Shown: positions 43,812-54,634 of the stretch, one piece after another
Layout of the letters: each line of letters opens with the position of its first letter
How positions within the stretch are numbered: the stretch's first letter is position 1
The notes under the pieces: generated by a model
What the model saw: only the letters and a program-made list of their open reading frames with translations
Database searches by the model: none
Told to the model about the DNA's origin: nothing
Translations under genes and position numbers: made by a program
Source of the DNA: Albimonas sp963816545
GTDB taxonomy: Bacteria > Pseudomonadota > Alphaproteobacteria > Rhodobacterales > Rhodobacteraceae
DNA length: 64,000 nt
Direction: 5' to 3'
Assembly (NCBI GenBank): GCA_963816545.1
Contig: CAWFLE010000003.1
Location: forward strand, 1 to 64,000

Positions 43812-45344
43812 ATGAATCTGATCGCTGGCTTTTCAGCCAATCGTATAGCCGTGGGCGCGGCGCTGTCCCTGGCGCTGGCCCTGCCCGCCCAGGCGCAGGC
43901 GCCGAAGGACGGCGGAGAATTGACCGTCGCGCTGGAGACCGACGTGCGCGGGTTCGACACGGTCGAGGGCGGCGTGCTGGGCCAGACCGGCGAGATCGTG
44001 ATGCGCGCGATCGAGGAGCCGCTGCTGGACTGGAACCCCGAGACGCAGGAGCCGGAGCCGCTGCTGGCGACGTCCTGGGAGGCGTCGGAGGACCAGAAGA
44101 CCTGGACCTTCAAGCTGCGCGAGGGGGTCAAGTTCCACGACGGCAACGAGTTCGGGGCCGACGACGTGGCGGCGCACTACAACCGCATCCTCGACCCGGA
44201 GGCGAAGTCGGCCTCGCGCACCTTCATCTCCTCGATCGAGAACGTGGAGGAGATCGACGACCACACCGTCGCCTTCCACCTGAAGCATCCGTGGCAGGCG
44301 CTGCTGCCGTATCTCGCGACCACCTCCATGTCCGGGCCGATCCCGTCGAAGGAGAGCGTGGAGGCCGGCGCCCAGAACCGCCAGCCGGTGGGGACGGGGC
44401 CGTTCAGGTTCGTGGACTGGTCCTCGGGCGACCGGATCGTGGTGGAGAAGTTCGACGACTACTGGAACGAGGACGCCAAGCCGCATCTGGACAAGGTCAC
44501 CTTCCGCATCCTGCCGGACACGCAGACGCGCTACGCCTCGCTGAAGTCGGGCGAGGTGGACGTGATCTGGACCGACCGCGGGCCCACCATCGTGGAGGCG
44601 ATGAAGGACCCCGGGATCGTCCACCTGTCCACCATCGGCGCGGGGGCCGCGATCAACCTGGTGAACACGCGGGTGCCGCCGCTGGATGACGAGCGGGTGC
44701 GCCGGGCCATCGCGCATGCGTGGAACCAGGACGCGCTGGTCAAGATCTCGTGGCAGAACACGCGGCCGGCGGTGACGCATCCGCTGGGGCCGGTGAAGGA
44801 CTGCGGAGAGGCCGGGTATCTGGGCTACGACTCGCAGAAGGCGAAGGAGCTGGTCGCGGACTACGGCAAGCCCATCGAGCTGACCATGATCCACACCGCC
44901 ACCCCCCGAGGCCGGGAGCTTGGGGAGCTGAGCAGCAGATGGCCAAGCGGTGGGCATCACCATCGACCTGGAGCCGGTGGACCAGTCCACGCTGGTGGCG
45001 CGGACCTTCAAGCGGGACTTCGGGATCACCGGCTGGCGGATCGCGGACGGGGCGGACATGGGGCCGCAGCTGTTCGCGCACATGCACTCGGATTCGCAGC
45101 TACAACCTGACCGGCTGGTCCACGCCGGAGACGGATGCGCTGGCCGAGAAGATGCGGGTCGCGACCACGATGGAGGAGCGGCTGGACCTGCAGTGCCGGA
45201 TGGTCGGGCGTGGAACCAGTCCGGCGCCATGCACTATCGCGGCGGGGGGGAGCTACTCACGCCTTCACCACGCCGCGGGTGAAGAACGTGCCCCCGCCCT
45301 ACGGCGGCGTGGTGGACGTGACCCGCGCCTGGATCGACGAGTGA
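43812..45344 (+). pseudogene. ABC importer substrate-binding protein (family 5, peptide/opine type), several frame breaks at 3' end
   Basis: The first 375 residues are intact: signal peptide (NRIAVGAALSLALALPAQAQA), then DGGELTVALETDVRGFDTVEGG and WTFKLREGVKFHDGNEFGADDV typical of DppA/OppA-like SBP family 5. From about 44930 the frame changes repeatedly (about 44930, 44945, 45105, 45210, 45262). Conserved peptide continues in alternating frames: GITIDLEPVDQSTLVARTFKRD, YNLTGWSTPETDALAEKM, VKNVPPPYGGVVDVTRAWIDE. No other damage is seen, so consensus errors are as likely as decay. GGAGG lies 7 nt before the ATG at 43812. Confidence 0.8.
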
Positions 45345-45616
45345 GCGGCGGCCCCCGCCGTTCCCCCGCAGCGCACGGCCGCCGTTCCGGGGAAGCCCGC
45401 CCGCAGGGCGCCTCCCCCAAACGGGAGGCGAGGCCGGCGCCAGCCGGGCGAAGCCGACGGGCGGGAGACCCCCGCTCGGGTCTCGCGGGGGGCGGCGGGC
45501 CCTTGGGCCGCATCGGCGCGGCCTGACGCCGGCCGCTTCGCGCGGCCCATCCGAATCGCGTCGCCGGCCGCCCTCTCGCGGCCGGCCCCCCTCTTCCCAC
45601 GGCGAGGGATCGGGTC
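45345..45616. other. Intergenic spacer in the ABC operon
   Basis: About 270 bp of GC-rich low-complexity DNA between binding-protein and permease genes. No gene is seen. Confidence 0.4.
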
Positions 45617-46567
45617 GTGAGATATCTGTTCCGCAGGTTCCAGCGGCTGCTGGTGGTGCTGACCGCGGTCACCTTCTTCACGTTCCTGCTGGTGAACGTC
45701 CTGCCGGGCGACGTCGCCTACGAGATGGCCGGCATGGACAGCTCCGAGCGGGAGGTCCAGGAGATTCGCCAGGAGCTGGGCCTCGACCGCACGTGCTGCT
45801 CCGCTACGTCGAATGGGTCGAGCGGCGTGTTCACCGGCGACTGGGGCCGCTCCTTCCTCAGCCAGGAGAGACGTCTGGGAGGCGATGACCGACCGCTTCC
45901 CCGTCTCGTTCGAGCTGATGCTGCTGGCGCAGTTCATCGCGCTGACGCTGGCGATGCCGATGGGGCTGATCTCGGCCTACCGGCCCAACGGGCGGGGCGG
46001 ACCGGATCGTCGGGGTCCATCGCCTTCGCCTCCGTCTCGATGCCGTCCTTCATGTCGGCGATCCTGCTGATCTTCTTCTTCTCGCTGCATCTGGGCTGGC
46101 TGCCCGCCACGGGCTACGAGCCGCTGTCCGAGGGGCTTTGGGCCAACCTGCGCCCGATGATCCTGCCCGCGCTGCAGCCTCGCGCTGGTGGAGTGGACGA
46201 TCCTCATGCGGACGCTGCGGGCCGAGATGATCGGGGTGCTGCAGGAGAACTACATCGCCCTCGCCCGCGCCAAGGGCATGTCGAACACGCGCATCCTGCT
46301 GGTCCATGCGCTGCGGCCCTCGTCCTTCTCCATGATCACGCTGCTCGGCCTCCAGGTCGGGCGGCTCTGGGCGGGTCGATCATCATCGAGCAGATCTTCG
46401 GCATCCCCGGCGTTGGCCGGCTGCTGATCCACGCGGTCTACACGCGCGATTTCATCGATGATCCAGGGCTGCGTGACCTTCTTCGCCTGGCCTTCGTGAC
46501 GGCCAACTTCCTCGTGGACATCGCCTATGCGTGGCTCGACCCGCGCGTCCGAGGCAGGAGCGCGCCC
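45617..46567 (+). pseudogene. DppB-type ABC permease with several frame breaks
   Basis: Starts at GTG 45617 with the typical DppB N-terminus MRYLFRRFQRLLVVLTAVTF...LLVNVLPGDVAYEMAG. Further conserved blocks (FPVSFELMLLAQFIALTLAMPMGL, SVSMPSFMSAILLIFFFSLHLGWLPATGYE, EWTILMRTLRAEMIGVLQENYI, RAKGMSNTRILLVHALRPSSF, GVGRLLIHAVYTRDF) are scattered over different frames. Breaks occur near 45795, 45833, 45870, 46005, 46185, 46370 and 46462. No in-frame stop precedes the next gene's ATG, as the final stop also appears lost. About six membrane segments in the reconstructed protein. Confidence 0.75.
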
Positions 46568-47487
46568 ATGGCTGACATCTCCTCGCCCACGGGGGCGCAC
46601 GCCATCGCCGACACGCATGAGGGGGACGACCGCACGCCCTCGCCATCGCCGAGCACGGCAGGAAGAACCGGCTGGGGCTGTATTTCTGGATCCCGATGGT
46701 CTGGCTGATCGTGGTGATCGCCTCCTGCGCTCGACGCGTCGATTCTGGGGCCTGCCCGCGGCCGACGAGATCGACTGGATGAACATCAACGTCCCCCCCG
46801 GCGAGGGCGGGCACCTGCTCGGGACCGACGTGCTGGGCCGGGACCTGCTGGCGCGGATCGTCTGGGGCGCCCGCGTGTCGCTGACGGTCGGCTTCGCGGC
46901 GCCGGCGCATCGGGGTCGGCCTCGGGCTGATCCTGGGCATGATCGCCGGCTACTACCGCGGCTGGACGGACGAGATCATCGGCATCGCCATCGACACCTG
47001 GCTGGCGATCCCGGGGCTCGTCGATCCTGCTGCTGTTCTCGGTGGTCTTCGGCGGGTCGCTCTGATGGTCTGCTTTCGCTGGGGCTGCTGTTCATCCCGA
47101 CCGCGGCGCGGATCACGCGGGCGGCGACGCTGAACTATGCGGGGCGGGAATTCGTGCTGGCGGCCAGCGCCATGGGCGCGTCCGACGTGCGGATCCTCAC
47201 GCAGGAGGTGCTTCCCAACATCATCTGGCCGCTGATCGCGTTCATCCTGATCGACATCCCCATCGCCATCGTGATCGAGGGGGCGCTGTAGCTTCCTCGG
47301 CCTGTCGGTGAAGGCGCCGACCCCCTCCTGGGGCGGGATCATCGCCGAGGGGCGGGAGCATCTGGCCTCAGCGCCGTAGATCTCGATGATCCCGACGGGC
47401 GTGATGTTCCTGACGGTGCTGTGCTTCAACCTCGTGGGCGACGCGATCCGGCGCCGGCTGGCCGACGTCCGCGAAGGCGCGATCTGA
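46568..47487 (+). pseudogene. DppC-type ABC permease with several frame breaks
   Basis: Start ATG 46568 (MADISSPTGAHAIADTHEGD). Family blocks in alternating frames: RKNRLGLYFWIPMVWLIVVIA, LLGTDVLGRDLLARIVWGARVSLTVG, GLILGMIAGYYRGWTDEIIG, LNYAGREFVLAASAMGASD, FLGLSVKAPTPSWGGII, FNLVGDAIRRRLADVREGAI. Frame changes lie near 46640, 46730, 46912, 47022, 47070 and 47289. A TAG replaces the Trp codon expected near 47380. It pairs with the upstream permease to form the importer channel. Confidence 0.75.
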
Positions 47488-47500
47488 GGGAGGGACGGCG

Positions 47501-48490
<990 letters not shown>

Positions 48491-48494
<4 letters not shown>

Positions 48495-49482
48495 ACGCGC
48501 ATTCAGAGGTGGAGGCGGAGGGCTTCCTCGACGTCCGCGACCTGACGGTCGAATACCCGCTGGCCGGCGGCGCGCAAGCGTCCACGCGGTCTCCGGCGTC
48601 AGCTTCGCGGTCCGCAGGGGCGAGACGCTGGGGCTGGTGGGCGAAAGCGGCTGCGGCAAGTCCTCGGCCGCGCGCGCGGTGCTGCAACTGCCGCGACCCG
48701 ACCTCCGGGTCGGTGCGGCTGGACGGGACCGAGCTGACCTCGCTCCGCGGCGGCGCGCTGCAACGGGGGCGGCGCAGGTTCCAGATGATCTTCCAGGACC
48801 CCGATCGCCTCGCTGAACCCGCGGCGCGCGGATCCGGGACATGGTCGCGCGCCCCGCTGGACATCGCGGGCGAGCGGGACGAAGGCCGAGCGCACCGCTC
48901 GCGTGGTCGAGATGCTGGAGCTGGTGGGCCTCGACCCCGACCAGGCGATGGAGCGGCGCCCGCACGAGTTTTCGGGCGGCCAGTGCCAGCGCATCTCCAT
49001 CGCCCGCGCGCTGATCCTGCGAGCCCGAGCTGCTGGTCTGCGACGAGCCGGTCTCGGCGCTCGACGTCTCGGTGCAGGCGCAGATCCTGAACCTGCTGGA
49101 GGAGCTGAAGAGCCGACTTCGGCCTGACCATGCTGTTCATCAGCCACGACCTGGCGGTGGTGAAGCACGTCTCGGACCGGGTGGCGGTGATGTATCTGGG
49201 CGATGATGTGCGAGCTGGCGGACGCCGCAGACCATCTACCGCCGCCCTGCGCATCCCTACACGCGGGTGCTGCTGTCCGCGGTGCCCGAGCCGGACCCGG
49301 AGAAGCCGCGCCGGTCGCTGGACCTGCTGGCCGGCGAGCTGCCCTCGCCGGTCAACCCGCCCTCGGGCTGCCGCTTCCGCACCCGCTGCCCCTACGCGCA
49401 ACCCCGCTGCGCGCAGGAGGTCCCGAAGATGCGGGAGATCGCGCCGGGCCAGCAGGTGGCCTGCCACTTTCCGTTGCAGTGA
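48491..49482 (+). pseudogene. Oligopeptide-type ABC ATPase (DppF-like) with several frame breaks
   Basis: Reconstructed blocks: FLDVRDLTVEYPLAGG, ETLGLVGESGCGKSSAARAV (Walker A), RRRFQMIFQDP, RPHEFSGGQCQRISIARALI (signature), ELLVCDEPVSALDVSVQAQI (Walker B), FGLTMLFISHDLAVVKHVSD (switch His), NPPSGCRFRTRCPYAQPRCA tail, end CHFPLQ at 49482. Frame changes near 48577, 48703, 48802, 48870, 49022, 49114 and 49204, roughly every 100 bp. The second energiser of the importer. Confidence 0.78.
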
Positions 49483-49972
49483 CGAGAGTGCTATGATTAC
49501 AGTTCCGCTGCGGCCCCAACGGTCCGCAGCACGAAGCTGGCTGTGATTTTGGTCCACCTCTTCCGCCGGAAGAAGCACGCAGATCCGCGCACTTCAGGCG
49601 AGCTTCTTCAAATGAACTCTGCTCGTCATGACCGACCTGCGTCCACTCTGTTGCATCTTGGAACTTTGGGTAGTTTACGTTTCGCTTCGGGCCAATCGAC
49701 CTGATCAGGAGAGCTTCAAGATCACCAATCGTTGTATGGGTATCATCAGTAAGATCTTCTGGAGGAAATTCAAGTAGCGGTATGCCGCTCTTGAGGTCCG
49801 GCTCACCGATCAGCGCAAAGCCGAACCATGAAAACCGATCCCACTTACCTCCAAGATTTTCGGAGAGATGATCTTTTAACCGCTTTCCAGTGCTCTGAGC
49901 TCGCGTTAAGCCCACATAGGCCTTGCAACTCCCATAAGAAAACGTGTCGCCCCTGCGCCTTTCCTCATTCAT
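49352..49972 (-). CDS. GIY-YIG nuclease-like protein, C-terminus uncertain
   Basis: The ATG at 49972 starts MNEERRRGDTFSYGSCKAYVGLTRAQSTGKRLKDHL. FSY may stand for the first strand and YVG for the YIG strand; LGGKWDRFSWFGFALIG and the acidic DLEALLIRSIGPKRNVN complete a GIY-YIG module of about 125 residues. After about 49520 the frame stays open but reads antisense to the ATPase gene, so the natural end is probably lost or shifted. The segment 49490-49970 is clearly lower in GC than both neighbours, a sign of horizontal origin. Confidence 0.5.
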   Translation of the reverse strand: MNEERRRGDTFSYGSCKAYVGLTRAQSTGKRLKDHLSENLGGKWDRFSWFGFALIGEPDLKSGIPLLEFPPEDLTDDTHTTIGDLEALLIRSIGPKRNVNYPKFQDATEWTQVGHDEQSSFEEARLKCADLRASSGGRGGPKSQPASCCGPLGPQRNCNHSTLVTATESGRPPAGPARSPASSGPPARSGVARRGSGCGSGSPRAG

Positions 49973-50037
49973 GCGGCGCCTGGACCCTTCGCCGCATCCG
50001 CCTTAGGTGACAGTCTACCCCCCTTTCAGGAGACGCC

Positions 50038-50392
50038 ATGTCGTCCGCCCCCATGGACGGACCGGCGGCGCGCCGAGAAGCATACGCTGGCCAAGGTGCT
50101 CGACGGCTGGAGGAGGCCGGCCATGACGGGCGCGTCTCGCTCGCCGACGTGCTGGAGACCTTCGCCGACTGCTCGCTGGGGGTGCTGCTGGCGGTGTTCG
50201 GGCTCATCGCCGCCATGCCGGTCGTGGGCGACATCGCCGGCATCTCGGTGCTGATCCTGCTGTCGGTCACCCGCTCGCTCAGCGGACGCGGGAGCATGCA
50301 GCTGCCCGGCCGCGTGGGGCGCAGGTCCATGGAGCGGATGCGCCTGGCCCGCGTGCGGCCCCGAACGGACCGGATCGACCGAACGCTCCACC
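50038..50392 (+). pseudogene. exoD: 5' part of an ExoD-family gene, interrupted by IS66 element
   Basis: AGGAGA precedes the ATG at 50038. The protein runs MSSAPMDGPAA, then LAKVLDG and LEEAGHDGRVSLADVLETFADCSLGVLLAVFGLIAAMPVVGD, the N-terminal half of ExoD-type exopolysaccharide synthesis membrane proteins. Two small frame changes (about 50075 and 50109) are seen. The coding sequence stops at the IS66 end at 50393 and resumes at 54391 (…TL | KPRLTFLTG). The gene is inactivated by the insertion. Confidence 0.7.
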
Positions 50393-50481
50393 GTAAGCGG
50401 CGGCTACACCCCCTGACTGGTTGAAAGGATCGCCTGCTGTTCCCGTCGTCGCGGCTTTGGCGCCGGACGGGGAGGACGACT

Positions 50482-50895
50482 TTGCAGGAAAGCGCGCAAA
50501 TTCTGCTGGCCGGAGAAGGTCGGCGGGTCGAACGGCTGGAGGTTCTGGCGGACCCGACCGGGCGGCGGAGCTGGCCGGAGGAGCTGAAGGCGCGGATCGT
50601 GCTGGAGTCCCACGACCCCGTCGCGCGGGTGGCGGATGTTGCGCGTCGCCACGGCGTGGCGCCGCAGCAGGTGACCACCTGGCGGCGCCTGGCGCGGCAG
50701 GGGAAGCTGGCGCTGCCTGTCGACGACGAGGCTTCGTTCGCGGCTCTGGTGCTCGATGAACCTCCGGCGGGGCCGAAGCCGGAGACGGACGGGCGGCTCG
50801 AGATCGAGGTGGACGGAGTGGTCGTGCGGCTTGCCGCGGACGCGCCCGCAGCGCGGGTGGCGGAGATCGCGGCGGCGCTGCGCTCGGTCCGATGA
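50482..50895 (+). CDS. tnpA: IS66-family accessory protein TnpA
   Basis: 137 aa, TTG start with GGAGGA upstream. An HTH region (RRSWPEELKARIVLESHDPVARVADVARRHGVAPQQVTTWRRLARQG) is typical of IS66 TnpA. Overlaps tnpB by 4 bp. Confidence 0.88.
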   Translation: MQESAQILLAGEGRRVERLEVLADPTGRRSWPEELKARIVLESHDPVARVADVARRHGVAPQQVTTWRRLARQGKLALPVDDEASFAALVLDEPPAGPKPETDGRLEIEVDGVVVRLAADAPAARVAEIAAALRSVR

Positions 50896-51239
50896 TCGTC
50901 CCGGCGCAGGCGGTGCGCGTGGTGATCGCCACGCGGCCGGTCGACTTCCGGAAGGGCCGTGACGGGCTGGCGGCGCTGGCGCAGCGCGAGCTGGATCTCG
51001 ACCCGCATTCCGGCCTGATCATCGTGTTCCGGTCCCGGCGCGGCGACCGCATCAAGGCGCTGCTCCGGGACGGCAGCGGCCTGGTGCTGGTCTGCAAGCG
51101 GCTGGAGGACGGGAAGTTCGCCTGGCCGGCCGTGCGGGACGGGGTGATGCGGCTGCCGCGCGCCCGGTTCGAGGCGCTCTTCGAGGGGCTGGACTGGCGG
51201 CCGGTCTACGGGCCTCGGCACGTGCGGCCGCCGGAATGA
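50892..51239 (+). CDS. tnpB: IS66-family accessory protein TnpB
   Basis: 115 aa of the IS66 Orf2-like family: RPVDFRKGRDGLAALAQREL, FRSRRGDRIKALLRDGSGLVLVCKRLEDGKFAWP. Intact, required with TnpA and TnpC for transposition. Confidence 0.92.
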   Translation: MIVPAQAVRVVIATRPVDFRKGRDGLAALAQRELDLDPHSGLIIVFRSRRGDRIKALLRDGSGLVLVCKRLEDGKFAWPAVRDGVMRLPRARFEALFEGLDWRPVYGPRHVRPPE

Positions 51240-52674
51240 ATCTTCGCGTCGGCGAGGGCGCCACAACCGCCGTTGGGCGGGGTATGGTTCGCCGGCGATG
51301 ACCGCGCCCGACGATCTCGATCTCTCCGCCCTGCCGCCCGCGCTGCGCGCCGCGTTCGAGGCCGAGCGTGCGGTGCGACGGGCGCTGGAGGCGGAGGTCT
51401 CGGATCTGGCCGAGCGCAACCGCCGGCTCGACCACCTGGTCCGGGAGCCGCGCCAGGCTCTGCACGGCCGCCGGTCCGGGAAGCTCTCGCCGGACGAGCG
51501 GCAGCTGGCCTTCGAGGATCACGAGACGGCCGTGGCGGAGGCCGAGGCGACGCAGGCCCGGTCCCGCTCGGCGCCGGCGGCGAAGCGCAATCTCGGCTGG
51601 CTTCCCGAGGACTTGCCCCGGGTCGAGCGGGTGATCGAGCCGGAAAGCATCCTGTGCCCATGCGGCTGCGGGGAGATGGCCCGCATCGGCGAGGACCGCT
51701 CCGAGCGCCTCGACGTCGTGCCCGCGCGGCTGCGGGTGCTCGTCACCATCCGCCCCCGGTACGCCTGCCGCCGCTGCGCGGGGGCTGTCGCTCAAGCCCC
51801 GGCGCCGGCCCGGCTGATCGAGGGCGCCCTGCCGACCGAGGGCCTGATCGCTCACATGCTGATCTCCAGGTACGCCGATCACGCGCCGCTTTATCGCCAC
51901 TCGCAGATCCTCGCCCGCTCCGGCGTCGATCTGCACCGCCCGACCCTTGCCGACCGGGTCGGCAAGGCCGCTTTCCATCCCGCGCCCGTCGTGAACCGCA
52001 TGGCCGAGCATCTGAAGGCGTCGGAAAAGCTCTTCATGGACGAGACCCCGGCGCCGGCGCCCGGCCCCGGCCGCGGGCGGACGTCGTGCCGAAGGCGCGC
52101 TTGCAGCGCGAAGACCGGATACCTGTGGGCGCTGGCGCGGGACGACCGCCGCTGGGGCGGAGCGGACCCGCCGGCCGTGGTCTACGCCTACGCCCCCGGC
52201 CGCGTCGCCGAACATGCCGCCCGCAGCCTCGAGGGCGTCTCCGGCGTGCTCCAGGTCGACGGCTACGTCGCCTGCAAGACGGTTCGCGGCAAGCGCGGGC
52301 TCGAAGCGCCTCTCGTCCTCGCCCGTTGCTGGGCGCACGGACGCCGGCAGCTGCGCGAGATCTTCGACCGCGACGCCTCCCCCATCGCCGAGGCGGGACT
52401 GCGCCGCATCGCCTGCCTCTACCAGGTCGAGGCCGCCATCCGGGGACGCCCGCCCGAGACGCGCCGCGCCGTGCGTCAGGAGAGGTCGGCTCCCCTTGTG
52501 GAGGCGTTCGGCGTCTGGCCGACCGAGACCCGCGCCCGCGTCTCCGCCAAATCCCGCATCGGCGAGAAGCTCGCCTGCTTCGCCAACCACTGGGACGGGC
52601 TGCGCGTGTTCCTCTCGGACGGCCGCGTGGCCATGGACACGGATGATGTTGAACAGTCCCTTTCTTCACCTCCA

Positions 52675-53880
52675 TCAACTCCGCTCGGGCTTGGGCGGCC
52701 GATCCTGCCAAGCCTCGACCATGCGCGCGTATGCGGCCTCGGCATTGGCGACGAGCTCCATCTCCCGGTGCCGGATCTCCTTGATCCAGTAGTCTCGCCC
52801 GGGGCCGGGTTTGTTGCCGTGGGCCTTGGGCGCTCCAGCCTGCAAGGCGAGCTTTCGCATCTTCATCGCCACGAAGGCCGGGCGCGCCCAACGGTAGGGC
52901 TCGTCCTTGGCCAGCAGGTTCCAGATCAGCGTCGCGATCTTGCGCGCGGTGGCGACGGCGGCGACGTTCTGGCCTTTGCGCGCCTTGATCCGCAGGAAGA
53001 ACGCCCGCAGCGGCCCAGGCACCGCAGCGGCCGACCACGCGGCCTCCACCAGCATCGTCCGCGCCGTCGCGTTCCCCTGCTTGGAGATGCGCCCATGAAC
53101 GGCCATGCGATCCCCGGACTGGCGCACCCTCGGCGTCAGCCCGAAGCAGCTGGCAAGCTTCTCGGCCGAGGCGAAGCGGCCGATGCCGCCGATCGACGCC
53201 ACCACCGCGGTTGCGATCACCGAGCTGATGCCGGCGACCGTCATCAGCTTGCGCGTGCGCGGGTCGTCGAGCGAGATGCGGACCAGGTCGCGATCGAGCC
53301 TCTCGAGGCGGCGGTCGAGCCAGTCCAGCTCCTCAAGATGGCGGGCGAGCAGATCGCGCTCGCTTTTCGGGAGGGGAGCCTTCGTCAGCCAGCGACGCCC
53401 GCCCTTGCCGAAGAGGTGACCCTCGTATTTCGGGATCAGGTTCGCGTGCAGCACGGCGTGGGCGCGGCTCTTCGCCCGGCGGATCGAGCGGACCACGGCC
53501 ACGCGCTCCGACACCAGCCGTCGCAGGGCCAACGTCTCGTCGTCCGCCGCCCAGACCTCCGGCAGAAAGCCCGCGGCGTGGAGTTGCGCGAGGATCGCGG
53601 CGTCGACCTTGTCGGTCTTCACCCGCGCATGCGCGATTGCCTTCACCTGGAGAGGGTTGGCGATCACCACCCTCCCGACGAACGGCGTCAGCAGCCGAAC
53701 AATCGCCGCCGTGTTGCCGGTCGCCTCGAGCACCACCTCGTCGTCCGGCCGCAGACTCTCGCCGAAGGCCACGACCGCGTCGTGCTCCAAGTCTATCCTG
53801 AAGCTCCTGGCGGTGACGCCGTCCTCGTGGATGGCGACCTGCGCGAAGCTCCGGTGGACGTCCATTCCGATAGATCTCAT
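52675..53880 (-). CDS. IS110-family transposase (DEDD plus serine recombinase-like domain)
   Basis: A 401-aa protein with an N-terminal RuvC-like DEDD domain: Asp7 in SIGMDVHR, Glu52 in VVLEATGN, Asp pair in VKTDKVDAAILAQL. The C-terminal transposase_20 domain has ISSVIATAVVASIGGIGRFASAEKLASCFGLTPRV, followed by KQGNATARTMLVEAAWSAA with the catalytic Ser-like segment. It appears intact. Start at 53880 (MRSIGMDVHR). Confidence 0.93.
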   Translation of the reverse strand: MRSIGMDVHRSFAQVAIHEDGVTARSFRIDLEHDAVVAFGESLRPDDEVVLEATGNTAAIVRLLTPFVGRVVIANPLQVKAIAHARVKTDKVDAAILAQLHAAGFLPEVWAADDETLALRRLVSERVAVVRSIRRAKSRAHAVLHANLIPKYEGHLFGKGGRRWLTKAPLPKSERDLLARHLEELDWLDRRLERLDRDLVRISLDDPRTRKLMTVAGISSVIATAVVASIGGIGRFASAEKLASCFGLTPRVRQSGDRMAVHGRISKQGNATARTMLVEAAWSAAAVPGPLRAFFLRIKARKGQNVAAVATARKIATLIWNLLAKDEPYRWARPAFVAMKMRKLALQAGAPKAHGNKPGPGRDYWIKEIRHREMELVANAEAAYARMVEAWQDRPPKPERS

Positions 53881-54123
53881 CCCACGCTCTCCCGGTTGTT
53901 TCGAAGGGAGTGCACGGGCTTGTGCGACATCTACGGATACGCGCTCTCGGCGCACACGGGCTGGTCGCAGGGGCGGCCAGATAACAACACGAGCTCGCAG
54001 CTCACAGTCAATTCGGCCTGCCCGCTTCTTCGCACTCCAGCGCCCCAGTCCCGATGCCCCAGCTTGCCACGACAGAGGGAAGACCGGGGTCGCGATCGAA
54101 GCGCCAAGAACAGCATGCCCGAT
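53881..54123 (-). ncRNA. Possible IS110 bridge-RNA region (5' non-coding end)
   Basis: About 240 bp upstream of the IS110 transposase have no ORF of note, while the 3' non-coding end is only about 30 bp. In IS110-group elements the long non-coding end upstream of the recombinase encodes the bridge RNA that pairs with donor and target DNA. Structure and loops were not folded here, so the call rests on position alone. Confidence 0.4.
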
Positions 54124-54390
54124 GACAACGCCGCGGAGAACACGATCCGGCCGCTGACGCCGAACCGCAAGAACGCCCTCTTCGCCGGCCATGACGAGGG
54201 CGACCGGAGCTAAGTCCGCATCGCCTCGCTCGTCGAAACCTGCAAGCTCAACGGCGTGGACCCCTTCGCCTTTCTCAGGACAACCCTCGAGGCGATCGCC
54301 GCCGGTCACTCCGCCGGCCGCATCGACGAACTCCTGGAGCTTCCGGCCCCGGTCAAGCTGACCCGCTCAGAGCCATCCCGCACCGCTTAC

Positions 54391-54634
54391 GCTGAAGCCG
54401 CGGCTCACCTTCCTGACCGGCACGCGGCCCACGCGGCTGGTGATCGCTCTGTCCGCGGCGGCGCCGGCGCTGGCGGTCATCCCGATGAATCCGGCGCCGT
54501 TCGAGGTGAAGCCGCCGGGCGTCGCGATCATGGCGCTGGGCCTCGCGCGCATGGCGCGTGACGGGCTGATGGCGCTCTTCGGCTACGCCATGGCGGGGGT
54601 GACGCCGGGCCTCTTCGCCTGGGCCTTCATGTGA
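54391..54634 (+). pseudogene. exoD: 3' part of the ExoD-family gene, downstream of IS66
   Basis: It resumes the interrupted gene with KPRLTFLTGTRPTRLVIALSAAAPALAVIPMNPAPF and ends MALFGYAMAGVTPGLFAWAFM, stop at 54632-54634. The pattern IP.NPAPF...PG.AIM.LGLARMARDGLM is the C-terminal half of ExoD proteins. It has no start of its own. Confidence 0.7.

Larger units (their letters stand above)
52645..54123 (-). mobile_element. IS110-family element inserted in IS66 tnpC
   Basis: The boundaries are inferred from where the IS66 TnpC sequence is interrupted (…GACACGGAT | GAT…) and resumes (…GAT | GACAACGCC). The element is about 1,480 bp, with one transposase gene, about 30 bp of non-coding DNA at the 3' side and about 240 bp at the 5' side, and no terminal inverted repeats, as usual for IS110. 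Confidence 0.85.
51298..54357 (+). pseudogene. tnpC: IS66-family transposase TnpC split by IS110
   Basis: The 5' part (51298-52644) encodes the zinc-binding region (ILCPCGCGEMARIG, RYACRRCAGAV) and the DDE domain (EKLFMDETPAPAPGPGRGRT, GVLQVDGYVACKTV, CWAHGRRQLREIFD). After DGRVAMDTD the IS110 element intervenes. The rest (54124 on: DNAAENTIRPLTPNRKNALF, then IASLVETCKLNGVDPFAFL) contains an in-frame TAA at 54213 where Trp is expected (GDRS*VRIA). So it is doubly inactivated. Confidence 0.88.
50393..54390 (+). mobile_element. IS66-family element, itself interrupted by an IS110 element
   Basis: The ends are GTAAGCGGCGGC (50393 on) and the complementary GTAAGCGGTGCGG read inward from 54390, the GTAAGCG terminus typical of IS66. 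It carries tnpA, tnpB and tnpC in order. The expected 8-bp target duplication is imperfect: GCTCCACC on the left and GCTGAAGC on the right. tnpC is split by the IS110 element at 52645-54123. Without the insert the element would be about 2.5 kb, normal for IS66. Confidence 0.85.
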
